The translations under genes and the position numbers were made by a program. A model generated the notes under the pieces. The model saw only the letters and a program-made list of their open reading frames with translations. It did not search any database and was not told the origin of the DNA. A stretch of DNA of 5,968 nt from contig CALCDJ010000081.1 in NCBI GenBank assembly GCA_937900135.1, forward strand, positions 1 to 5,968. Reading direction: 5' to 3'. This document shows positions 1 to 5,548 of this stretch, piece by piece; positions within the stretch are counted from its first letter, which is position 1; every line of letters starts with the position of its first letter. This DNA comes from an uncultured Blautia sp. (GTDB lineage: Bacteria; Bacillota; Clostridia; Lachnospirales; Lachnospiraceae).

Positions 1-106
1 AATGCCGGAAGGCTTCTTTTAAAGATGTACATTCGATACATTCCCCCATCCCATGGAACTCCCCGCACTCCGCTGCAAGAAACGTAATGGTTGTTTTTTC
101 TTTCAT
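1..106 (-). CDS. Start of an accessory ICE protein, cut by the window edge (hypothetical)
   Basis: Only the first 35 codons are present; the gene runs off the left edge. The ATG at 106-104 is well supported by GGAGG at 119-115, 8 bases upstream. The peptide begins MKEKTTITFLAAECGEFHGM, followed by a CxxC pair (Cys23 and Cys26). An N-terminal beta strand followed by an 'AECGEFHxMGE' stretch reminds me of small proteins and domains common in clostridial ICEs (the YodL / large-polyvalent-protein-associated group), but 35 residues are too few to assign a family. It lies 30 bases after the stop of the DUF6674-like gene on the same strand, so it is probably the next gene of the same operon. Its function is unknown. 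That it is a real gene is likely, from the ribosome binding site and spacing; the family suggestion is a weak inference. Confidence 0.7.
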   Translation of the reverse strand, partial: MKEKTTITFLAAECGEFHGMGECIECTSLKEAFRH

Positions 107-136
107 GGATTTCACCTCCCTTTGAAAAACTTCTCT

Positions 137-937
137 TTATCGAACCGCAGACTTCTGTTTTTCTTCTTTACCAAACTTCAAAGGGTGTTGTTCCTGTCTC
201 AGTTTCTGCAGGGTATCCTTCACAGACGGTTGTTTTCCTTCTCTTGCTTCCAGCTTCCCTATCTGCTGTTGCAATCGCTCCGTTTTCTGTTCCAACTGAT
301 GGATACTCCGCATGGATTGGAATAACACCTTCTGGGTTTGAAAGATGATTCCCTGTTCGGGATTGCGTTCTGTGAGCTTTCGCACCTCTTTTCCACCCGC
401 TTCCAGAAATGCATTCCGCAGATGCCCTTTGGCAACATGCAGTTCTTCCGCCATACTTCCCAGACGATCAATCTTTTGATCCATCGACAGCATCACGCTG
501 TGCAGAGAAGACTGAAGTATTTGTAATCCCTGCGTAAGGTGCATTCCCTTTACCGCAGAGGCAAGGGCATCTTTCCCCTTTTCTTTAAAATCAACAACTG
601 CCTGCTCTGCACGTTTCACAAACTTTGTCTTAAATTCTCCCACCTGAAAACGAAGTGTTTGCACCTGATGTTCCGCCTTCTGGATTGTGTTCACCGCAAA
701 GAGTTTGACCTTGCTTTCCTGCATCACACCCAGTTGCTTCTTCACCTCTCCCAATTCCTTTAGGACGGTTCCCAGCTGCATTTCCATGGAATCAATATAA
801 TCTGCCATACAAAGTACATCCCTTTTTTCCTGCTCCATCCCCTGCTGTTCCAACAGTTCCAGTAATGCCCGGACACTGCCCTGCTCCCGAAGCGGTTCTC
901 TCGTTTCCTGGATTTCCACTGTTTGTCCTTCTTCCAT
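137..937 (-). CDS. DUF6674-like coiled-coil protein of the ICE (unknown function)
   Basis: This encodes a 266-residue soluble protein with no signal peptide or membrane segment, rich in Gln, Glu, Lys and Leu. Residues 20-50 form a short helical region (SVRALLELLEQQG...ADYIDSMEMQLG), and a long predicted coiled coil follows over about 50-120. A second helical block spans about 130-180, and a further heptad-like stretch lies at about 203-232 (FQSMRSIHQLEQKTERLQQQ). The 'ADYIDSMExQL' segment, the mid 'FKEKGKDAL' segment and the overall helical layout fit my memory of DUF6674, a family carried by Tn1549-like elements. Its role is not known; a scaffold or mating-associated role would be a guess. 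The ATG at 937 has an excellent AAGGAGGG (952-945) 7 bases upstream. It follows virB4 after a 71-base gap holding a possible weak terminator. In the Tn1549 layout as I recall it, a CHAP or NlpC/P60 peptidoglycan hydrolase comes soon after virB4, but none appears here. Confidence 0.85.
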   Translation of the reverse strand: MEEGQTVEIQETREPLREQGSVRALLELLEQQGMEQEKRDVLCMADYIDSMEMQLGTVLKELGEVKKQLGVMQESKVKLFAVNTIQKAEHQVQTLRFQVGEFKTKFVKRAEQAVVDFKEKGKDALASAVKGMHLTQGLQILQSSLHSVMLSMDQKIDRLGSMAEELHVAKGHLRNAFLEAGGKEVRKLTERNPEQGIIFQTQKVLFQSMRSIHQLEQKTERLQQQIGKLEAREGKQPSVKDTLQKLRQEQHPLKFGKEEKQKSAVR

Positions 938-955
938 TTACATTCCCTCCTTCCC

Positions 956-989
956 AAAAAGATGCTGCCAAAGAAATTCCAACAGCACC
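956..989 (-). terminator. Possible weak rho-independent terminator or attenuator after virB4
   Basis: On the minus strand the arms GGTGCTG (989-983) and CAGCATC (967-961) can pair as a 7-bp stem with one G-T wobble. The loop is 15 bases and a run of five T (960-956) follows at once. This sits in the only gap between virB4 and the DUF6674-like gene. The stem is short, the loop is large and the T run is brief, so read-through is likely. It may only reduce expression of the downstream accessory genes relative to the secretion genes. No convincing promoter is visible after it, so the downstream genes may depend on read-through. Confidence 0.35.
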
Positions 990-1008
990 CTAAAAAATAT
1001 CTTTTCGA

Positions 1009-2352
1009 CTAACACTCTCCCGGTTTCGTTGTCATCAAGCGGTACAGCTTCGTATTCTTCGGGAAGCTGTTCTCAAATGGCACCAGATTTCCGGAACACC
1101 GGATCAGTCCCTTTCCTGCGCCTACATTGGTGATGTAGGATAACTGGTTCTCGGAAATATTCAAAAGGGAAGCCAGTTCATCCCGGTCTGTGGTTGCCTG
1201 ATTCAAAAGGATCAAAAACTCACTGTTTGCCAGCATCAGCCTTGCCGTATCGGATTTTAACAGTTCCTCTACGTTCTGCGTTAAACCTGTGACAAATCCC
1301 TGGTATTTACGGATTCTCTTGTAGAGGCGGTAGAAAAAGTCAGCGCTATATTGGTATCGGAACAATAGATAAAACTCATCGGCAAAGATCCAGGTAGTCT
1401 TTCCTTTCTTCCAGTTCTGGATCACACGGTTGAAAATACTGTCCAAAGTAACCAGCATCCCCAGGGGCATGAGCTGCTCTCCCAGTTCCCGGATATCATA
1501 GGCAATGATACGGTTCTTCGTATCCACATTGGTTTTCTGTGCAAAGGTATTGAGACTTCCATTGATAAACAGTTCGGAAGACAAGGCAAGTCCTCTGGCC
1601 TCTTCTTCCGGCTGGAGCATGAGCTGGCGGTACAAGTCTTTCAAGGTGGGCGCTTCGCTCTGATAACCGCTTCGGATATAGTCCCGGTACACATCTGCGG
1701 TACAGCGGTCCAGAATGGATTTCTCCTTTGCCGACAGATTGCCAGCCCCCACTAACTGTTCAAACAAAGACAGGATAAATTCCGACTTTTCAATCAGCGG
1801 ATTCTTATCGTTTCCATATGCAGAATCCATATCCAGTGCATTCAGATGGGTGTTGGATGTGGCGGAAATTGTGATTACTTCTCCATTCAGTGCTTCCACC
1901 AGTGAACCGAATTCAGACTCCGGATCTAAGATCAGGATGTCATCTTCCGTAGACAAGGCAAGGTCCACAATCTCTTCTTTTGCTGAGAAACTTTTTCCCG
2001 AACCGCTGACACCCAGACGGAAAGAATTTCCGTTCAGAAGTTTCCTCCGATCTGCCACCAGCATATTTTTGCTCACCGCATTCTGCCCATAGTAAATACC
2101 ACCCGGCTGCATGATCTCCTGGGTATGGAACGGGATCAATACTGCAGTGGACTCTGTGGTCAAGGTTCGCAGGGCATTGATCTTTCGGATGCCATAAGGC
2201 AGTACCGTATTCAAGCCATCCACTTGCTGCCACTTCAAAGTTGCCATCTGGCACAAATGCTTTCTTGCCACGGATAAGATGCTTTCCGTATCCGAATCCA
2301 ACTGTTTCTTGCTGTCTGCCATATGCACCATGGTAAGGATGCCGAACATCAT
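1009..2352 (-). CDS. VirB4 C-terminal ATPase part (frameshifted, 447 aa from ATG)
   Basis: This carries the RecA-like ATPase domain of VirB4. The Walker A motif is GVSGSGKS at residues 114-121 (bases 2013-1990), an acidic strand ILILDPESEF lies near 139-148, and a Walker B motif with WIFADEF places Asp325 and Glu326 at about 1380-1375. A TGLTQN motif at 355-360 and the family ending ...NTKLYRLMTTKPGEC are also present, so all catalytic elements are intact. The first in-frame ATG (2352) is 17 bases after the TGA that ends the N-terminal part, and AGGG (2364-2361) lies 8 bases ahead of it. Re-initiation by terminating ribosomes is therefore plausible but unproven. The break falls about 115-120 residues before Walker A. 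In an unbroken gene this would be the last 58% of the protein. The stop is TAG at 1011-1009. Confidence 0.85.
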   Translation of the reverse strand: MMFGILTMVHMADSKKQLDSDTESILSVARKHLCQMATLKWQQVDGLNTVLPYGIRKINALRTLTTESTAVLIPFHTQEIMQPGGIYYGQNAVSKNMLVADRRKLLNGNSFRLGVSGSGKSFSAKEEIVDLALSTEDDILILDPESEFGSLVEALNGEVITISATSNTHLNALDMDSAYGNDKNPLIEKSEFILSLFEQLVGAGNLSAKEKSILDRCTADVYRDYIRSGYQSEAPTLKDLYRQLMLQPEEEARGLALSSELFINGSLNTFAQKTNVDTKNRIIAYDIRELGEQLMPLGMLVTLDSIFNRVIQNWKKGKTTWIFADEFYLLFRYQYSADFFYRLYKRIRKYQGFVTGLTQNVEELLKSDTARLMLANSEFLILLNQATTDRDELASLLNISENQLSYITNVGAGKGLIRCSGNLVPFENSFPKNTKLYRLMTTKPGEC

Positions 2353-2367
2353 CCGCTGATCCCTGGT

Positions 2368-2382
2368 GGTCAGGTCAGGTCA
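2368..2382. repeat. Three tandem copies of GGTCA (TGACC on the coding strand) at the virB4 frameshift
   Basis: The plus strand reads GGTCA three times in a row at 2368-2372, 2373-2377 and 2378-2382. The coding strand is therefore GA-TGACC-TGACC-TGACC-ACC. With two copies the frame reads Asp-Asp-Leu-Thr-Thr-Arg-Asp-Gln and continues into the ATPase domain; with three, a TGA appears at once. Loss of one unit, or gain of two, restores the frame. Such a unit change is what strand slippage yields, although three copies is a very short tract for frequent switching. Confidence 0.9.
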
Positions 2383-3344
2383 TCCAGCATCTCTTTGGTC
2401 TCTTTTCTCTGCAGTTCCATGTCATAGGGCACAATGGCAGAAAAGTTATTATTGGCATTCTGGCGTTTCTGCCAGTTGGTCACATTCGTTTCCACGCCCA
2501 GAAGTCTGTTCTGGATTTCCCTTACCGCCTCATCGGTTGGCACCGGGAGGATGTCAATGGACAGCATCAAATCTCGGCTCAAATCACATAATTCCGAAAT
2601 CATGTCATCTTTCACATAACTGGCATAATCCTGCATATACAGCACCCGCCCGTACCGCTCGTTGATTTTGAAACAGTCTTTGGAAAATTCCATGGACTGG
2701 GGACAAATCCAGTCTTTGAAACTGCTCCCCCGTTTGGCAAATGCCTTCATATCAAAGGGAAAACACTGGGGCTGATCTGCCTGAAAGAAATCCCGGAAAA
2801 TCTGCAGGCGCTGTTCCGCATCCAGTTCTTCCCCAATAGAGGACAGCTTGCTCAGATGGGTGATGATATCCGTTCCCACACGGGCGAAATAGGTTCTTGC
2901 CTCATCAATGTTCTTCTTATGGACACTGACCGTCAGATACCGTTCCTGATAAATGCTGTTGTTGGTGCCGCTGACCTTGGATAACAGCATTTCGTTGTAT
3001 TCCTTCCGGTATGTATCCAGCCCGTCCTCTTTCATCGGCAACAGCAGGGAGGCTTCAAACTCTTCCTTATTGATTCTTCTGTTGTTCAGGGTGATCTTGG
3101 CAGATGCGCCGGAATCCAAAGCATTTAACAACTCGCTGTAATCTAAGAACATTTCCGTTTTATCTTCTTTGCTTGCAATGGCATAGTTGATATCCGAAAA
3201 CCGAAAAGATTTGGAAAATTTCGTCCCGGACTGGAACACCCCATCCGGCCAGATCCGCTGGATGGGAATCGCCTGCTGAACAGACCTTGGGACTTTGAAC
3301 TTCTCCCGGTCCATTTTTAATGCCTGCTGTAAGGTTTTAATCAA
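2370..3344 (-). CDS. VirB4 N-terminal part (frameshifted, 324 aa)
   Basis: This is the N-terminal 324 residues of the VirB4-like ATPase, up to the TGA produced by the repeat expansion. It covers the CagE/TrbE/VirB-type N-terminal domain, which in VirB4 proteins contacts the membrane channel (the PrgI/VirB3 and VirB6 partners), and ends before the nucleotide-binding domain. Recognisable stretches include IPIQRIWPDGVFQSGTKFSK near the N-terminus, the DINYAIASKEDKTEMFLDYS region, and the segment ending NNNFSAIVPYDMELQRKETK just before the break. There is no Walker A motif in this part, so it cannot hydrolyse ATP alone. Counting from the GTG at 3353 would give 327 residues, but the TTG at 3344 is preferred for ribosome-site spacing. 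If translated it would be a truncated protein. Whether it is stable, or can pair with the separately made ATPase half, cannot be told from sequence. Confidence 0.8.
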   Translation of the reverse strand: MIKTLQQALKMDREKFKVPRSVQQAIPIQRIWPDGVFQSGTKFSKSFRFSDINYAIASKEDKTEMFLDYSELLNALDSGASAKITLNNRRINKEEFEASLLLPMKEDGLDTYRKEYNEMLLSKVSGTNNSIYQERYLTVSVHKKNIDEARTYFARVGTDIITHLSKLSSIGEELDAEQRLQIFRDFFQADQPQCFPFDMKAFAKRGSSFKDWICPQSMEFSKDCFKINERYGRVLYMQDYASYVKDDMISELCDLSRDLMLSIDILPVPTDEAVREIQNRLLGVETNVTNWQKRQNANNNFSAIVPYDMELQRKETKEMLDDLT

Positions 3345-3771
3345 ACGCACCACTCCTTCCTGCCTTCTTTTTCTGCTTCATCTGTTTTTTCCTTGACCGC
3401 TGTTCCCGCTTTTTCAAAAGAACAGCGCCATCTCCCCTGGTCTTTTCTCCAAGACTCATAGTCTCTTCCATGCAGGCATGGTACAGATCCTCGCTTTGAA
3501 ACAGCAATCGCTTGGGGTATAAAAATTCGGACTTGATATATGCCCAGGCAAACTGCTCTGCATTCATGCCATGATACTGGAAGAACCCACAGGCTGCGAA
3601 AGGGGCAGCACCAAGAATACACAGCCACCCGGTCATTTCCTGCCCCACATAGTCTCCCAGACCAAAATAAATCCCTACTGCCACAGCGATGGCAAGTAGG
3701 GAAAAGATACACTGGCGCAAATTCAGCCCCATAAACATGGACTCCTGATAGTTACGGATTTCTTTATTCAT
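3337..3771 (-). CDS. PrgI family (VirB3-like) membrane protein of the conjugation channel
   Basis: This is a small inner-membrane subunit that in these elements sits directly before virB4 and is thought to correspond to VirB3, docking the VirB4 ATPase to the channel. The typical PrgI opening MNKEIRNYQESMFMGLNLRQ is followed by two adjacent membrane segments at about residues 20-37 (CIFSLLAIAVAVGIYFGL) and 47-66 (TGWLCILGAAPFAACGFFQY). A conserved-looking block then reads NAEQFAWAYIKSEFLYPKRL, and the C-terminus is very basic (KKREQRSRKKQMKQKKK). I choose the ATG at 3771 (144 aa) because GGAAG (3781-3777) lies 5 bases ahead. The ATG at 3783 would add MEVK but lacks a good ribosome site. Its end overlaps the virB4 start by 8 bases, suggesting translational coupling. 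The family call is well supported by sequence and position. Confidence 0.9.
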   Translation of the reverse strand: MNKEIRNYQESMFMGLNLRQCIFSLLAIAVAVGIYFGLGDYVGQEMTGWLCILGAAPFAACGFFQYHGMNAEQFAWAYIKSEFLYPKRLLFQSEDLYHACMEETMSLGEKTRGDGAVLLKKREQRSRKKQMKQKKKAGRSGAFD

Positions 3772-3789
3772 TTTTACTTCCATATATTT

Positions 3790-4254
3790 TTATCTCTCTC
3801 TTTCTCTTTTCTTTTTGCCTGTAAGTTTCCCTTGGTCTTTTTCCGATTCTTTTGGCACATCCAGCCCCCATTGTCTGCAAAATTCTTCCACCCCTTCCCG
3901 GTCATACTGGGCAAGCCTTGAAAGGTCAAACGCCACTGGGGTGTAGGTAGCAAAGCCTGACCGGGCCTGTCCCGGCAGTCTGTTTCCCAGCCTGTTCTTT
4001 TCGATGAATGCCAGCTTGTCCTTCGTAAAATCACCGCTTATAAATGCCTCTTGGGGTTCCAGCCCATACCCGCCCGGAAGATTTACCGTCAGATCATCAA
4101 ACAATTCCAACTCCCCTTCTTCCTGGCGATACATCAAAATCGCAAGTCCGTTTCCGTAAGCATAGCTGGATACCTTCAAAGTAATTTCTTCCTGCCCGTA
4201 TTCCCAAGGGAATGGCAAAGTCTTTCTATCGTTTCTATTTTTCTTCTCATTCAT
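3790..4254 (-). CDS. DUF4313-like small soluble protein (unknown function)
   Basis: This encodes a 154-residue protein without membrane segments or signal peptide. The core (about residues 25-120) reads as alternating strands and helices: ITLKVSSYAYGNGLAILMY, then LTVNLPGG, AFISGDFTKDKLAFIEKNRLG, and SGFATYTPVAFDLSRL. The order 'Tyr-xx-Gly-x-Leu-Ala-Ile ... Leu-Thr-Val-Asn-Leu ... Phe-Ile-Glu-x-Asn-x-Leu-Gly ... Ser-Gly-Phe-x-Thr-Tyr ... Phe-Asp-Leu' matches what I recall of DUF4313, a family of clostridial mobile elements with no known activity. The C-terminus is a charged basic tail (GKKKRERER) encoded by a purine-only run. The ATG at 4254 has AGGAGG (4270-4265) 10 bases upstream, and that site overlaps the TAG of the virB6-like gene, so the two are probably translated together. 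Its position inside the core channel genes suggests a function tied to conjugation, but that is inference. Confidence 0.8.
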   Translation of the reverse strand: MNEKKNRNDRKTLPFPWEYGQEEITLKVSSYAYGNGLAILMYRQEEGELELFDDLTVNLPGGYGLEPQEAFISGDFTKDKLAFIEKNRLGNRLPGQARSGFATYTPVAFDLSRLAQYDREGVEEFCRQWGLDVPKESEKDQGKLTGKKKRERER

Positions 4255-4268
4255 GGTTTTACTTCCTC

Positions 4269-5108
4269 CTATAATCCCATCATTTCTTTCACAATCCGGT
4301 CGGATGCTTTTACCGCCCCAACCAGTACCAATAAGTTAAACACCAACTCTCCGATATAATTCCACACAATGGTCACCGCACTTAAAGAGGTGTCCCCTAC
4401 TGCCGGCGGACTGGCAGCATATACGGAAAAGATAATGCAGGCCAGTGCAATGATCGCCCCTTCCAGACACACTCCCGCATAGGACTTGATAAAGTTCTTT
4501 CCCACCGACTGGGAGGGTTCTCCCGCAAAAGTGGAAATGGGGATGGGTGCAATGGCAGTGTACATATACAGCTTGAACATCCTTCCATATACGGTAAGGA
4601 TCATAATGAAGGACAGTACCGTAATCAAAAGACTTCCCAGCAAGGTCACAATCCACAAGGGAATGGATTCCAGCATTCCCACCGCTTCAATCTTTTCCAC
4701 GATCTCTGCCGGAAGTTCTGTCACACCCCCGTTTGTCATGCCCGACTGTGCCATGATGGTGGACACAATCCCCTGCACAATGGAAAACAGCGCTGTCATC
4801 AGTTCCATGCCATACATAATGGCGCCTTGTGCCAGAGCAAACCGGATAAAGGCTTTGAGGGCATGCTCCGGCTTCTTCATATCCGTAAAGCTGCCACAGG
4901 TCTTGACAATCCCGGCAGCAAAAAACAAGACTAACAGCCCATAACCAATGGCGGTCAGCGCTCCGTTGATTCCAGTGATGACACTCCAAATATCTCCCCC
5001 CTTAAAAGATTCCGGGCTTTGGGTAAGCAGTGTCCAGATTTCTGCCAGCTTCTCATTCCAGGTGTTCAGTGCAGAGTTTAGGTTCTGCACGATCCAGTTA
5101 TCACTCAA
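4269..5108 (-). CDS. VirB6/TrbL-like polytopic channel protein (CD1112 family)
   Basis: This encodes a 279-residue polytopic membrane protein, the VirB6/TrbL-like channel component of the Gram-positive type IV secretion system. After an amphipathic N-terminus (SDNWIVQNLNSALNTWNEKL...IWTLLTQSPESFKGG), hydrophobic segments lie at about residues 47-68, 88-118, 149-173, 180-195, 211-230 and 245-266. Strongly family-like stretches include ESIPLWIVTLLGSLLITVLS, YTAIAPIPISTFAGEPSQS and the ending VKASDRIVKEMMGL. The start is TTG at 5108, backed by AAAGGAGGTGA (5125-5115), a near-perfect ribosome site with GGAGG 9 bases ahead. No ATG fits that spacing. It is preceded by a 63-base gap containing a strong hairpin behind the pilin-like gene, and is followed by the DUF4313-like gene with an overlapping ribosome site. 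Confidence 0.9.
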   Translation of the reverse strand: MSDNWIVQNLNSALNTWNEKLAEIWTLLTQSPESFKGGDIWSVITGINGALTAIGYGLLVLFFAAGIVKTCGSFTDMKKPEHALKAFIRFALAQGAIMYGMELMTALFSIVQGIVSTIMAQSGMTNGGVTELPAEIVEKIEAVGMLESIPLWIVTLLGSLLITVLSFIMILTVYGRMFKLYMYTAIAPIPISTFAGEPSQSVGKNFIKSYAGVCLEGAIIALACIIFSVYAASPPAVGDTSLSAVTIVWNYIGELVFNLLVLVGAVKASDRIVKEMMGL

Positions 5109-5114
5109 ACAGCT

Positions 5115-5125
5115 TCACCTCCTTT
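5115..5125 (-). promoter_or_regulatory. Near-perfect ribosome binding site fixing the TTG start of the virB6-like gene
   Basis: The minus strand reads AAAGGAGGTGA here, matching the 16S rRNA tail over almost its whole length. From GGAGG to the TTG at 5108 there are 9 bases. The strong site probably compensates for the weak TTG start. It lies just outside the upstream hairpin (5129-5177), so it should stay accessible. Confidence 0.85.
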
Positions 5126-5128
5126 GCC

Positions 5129-5177
5129 GGGGCAGGAAGAATCTCTCCCCGCCCCTTTCCATTTCTTCCTGCTACCC
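5129..5177 (-). promoter_or_regulatory. Strong intergenic stem-loop behind the pilin-like gene
   Basis: The arms GCAGGAAGAA (minus strand 5172-5163) and TTCTTCCTGC (5141-5132) form a perfect 10-bp inverted repeat around a 21-base loop. Three G (5177-5175) and three C (5131-5129) extend the stem past a two-base TA bulge. The left arm starts on the last base of the pilin stop codon. A competing hairpin is possible between GGGGC (5155-5151) and GCCCC (5133-5129). No T run follows, so it is unlikely to be a classic terminator. It more probably marks an mRNA 3' end, protecting or processing the small-subunit transcript so that this subunit is made in excess. That role is inferred. Confidence 0.6.
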
Positions 5178-5534
5178 AACGATCAGGTCCAGGATTTCTT
5201 TTGCGAAAGTGATGATGACGCCGCCTGCCAGCGTCAGAAACCCGTTGGCTCTCTGGCTGGGATCGTGGCTCTTTAGGCTCAAGCCTACCTGTACCACACC
5301 AAATCCCAATAAGATCAGACCGATGGCCCGGATCAGGGAAAAGATAAAGGTGGACAGGTTATTAATAACCGCCAGCGGATCTCCGGCAGCAAGCACCGGC
5401 ATTGCCCCTACGGTCATAGACAGCACCAGCGCCACATAAAAGGCAAAGGGATATTTTGGCCCTTTTCCCATCCGTTTCGGTACAATGGCATGGCTTCCTG
5501 TTTGATTCTTTGGCATTTCATTTGTTTTCTTCAA
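5172..5534 (-). CDS. Secreted VirB2/Maff2-like small membrane subunit (pilin-like) of the conjugation system
   Basis: This encodes a 120-residue protein with an extended, basic N-region and a hydrophobic signal sequence (about residues 29-48, FAFYVALVLSMTVGAMPVLA). A signal-peptidase-type site (Val-Leu-Ala, after about residue 49) would leave a mature protein of about 71 residues beginning AGDPLAVINN. The mature part has two hydrophobic stretches (TFIFSLIRAIGLILLGFGVVQVG and GFLTLAGGVIITF) joined by a polar loop LKSHDPSQRAN, the layout of VirB2-type pilins and Maff2-like proteins of Tn1549 elements. I prefer the TTG at 5534, because GGAGG (5546-5542) lies 7 bases ahead; the TTG at 5552 would overlap the coupling-protein stop and lacks a ribosome site. 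An ATG at 5540 is only one base from GGAGG, and the ATG at 5516 is too distant. It sits between the VirD4-like and VirB6-like genes, as expected for this family. Confidence 0.8.
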   Translation of the reverse strand: MKKTNEMPKNQTGSHAIVPKRMGKGPKYPFAFYVALVLSMTVGAMPVLAAGDPLAVINNLSTFIFSLIRAIGLILLGFGVVQVGLSLKSHDPSQRANGFLTLAGGVIITFAKEILDLIVG

Positions 5535-5548
5535 TGGCATTCCTCCAA

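Larger units (their letters stand above)
1009..3344 (-). pseudogene. virB4-like conjugation ATPase gene (CD1110 family), interrupted by a 5-bp repeat expansion
   Basis: Taken as one gene, this is the VirB4/TraE-type ATPase of the Tn1549-like type IV secretion system, a cytoplasmic, membrane-associated motor for channel assembly and DNA transfer. The reading frame breaks at 2372-2370 (TGA), within three tandem copies of GGTCA (2368-2382, plus strand). Deleting one copy joins the two halves through ...LDDLTTRDQRMMFG..., which is the expected family sequence as I recall it, and gives 776 residues, close to the usual length. The TTG at 3344 is the best start: AAGGAG (3358-3353) lies 8 bases upstream, and the resulting N-terminus (MIKTLQQAL...DREKFKVPRSVQQAIPIQRIW) fits the family. 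Two GTG codons at 3353 and 3350 are too close to that site. The gene overlaps prgI by 8 bases. The shift could be a true inactivation, a reversible variant or a sequencing error. Confidence 0.85.

Noticed and set aside
938..1008. Promoter for the DUF6674-like gene in the gap after virB4
   Set aside because: The gap is AT-rich, but I find no pair of -35 and -10 boxes at 16-18 bases spacing that I would defend.
1715..2092. Plus-strand open frame of 125 codons opposite virB4
   Set aside because: It lies wholly antisense to the conserved ATPase domain, has no clear ribosome site and shows no family-like sequence. It is a shadow of the real gene.
2366..2384. Programmed ribosomal frameshift in virB4
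   Set aside because: A -1 shift would be needed, but the bases before the stop (CTG ACC TGA) contain no X-XXY-YYZ slippery heptamer. A 5-bp unit duplication explains the break more simply.
3341..3712. Minus-strand open frame of 123 codons in another frame of prgI
   Set aside because: It overlaps PrgI almost completely, has a Cys/Trp/Arg-rich out-of-frame composition and lacks a ribosome site.
3784..3830. Purine-only GA-rich run at the end of the DUF4313-like gene as a possible slippage tract
   Set aside because: The run encodes an in-frame basic tail. The repeat units are irregular and the frame is intact, so there is no sign of length variation.
4948..5439. Plus-strand open frame of 163 codons across the virB6-like start, the hairpin gap and the pilin-like gene
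   Set aside because: It is antisense to two well-supported genes and crosses their intergenic gap. Its Ser/Pro/Arg-rich composition is typical of a reverse-strand shadow.
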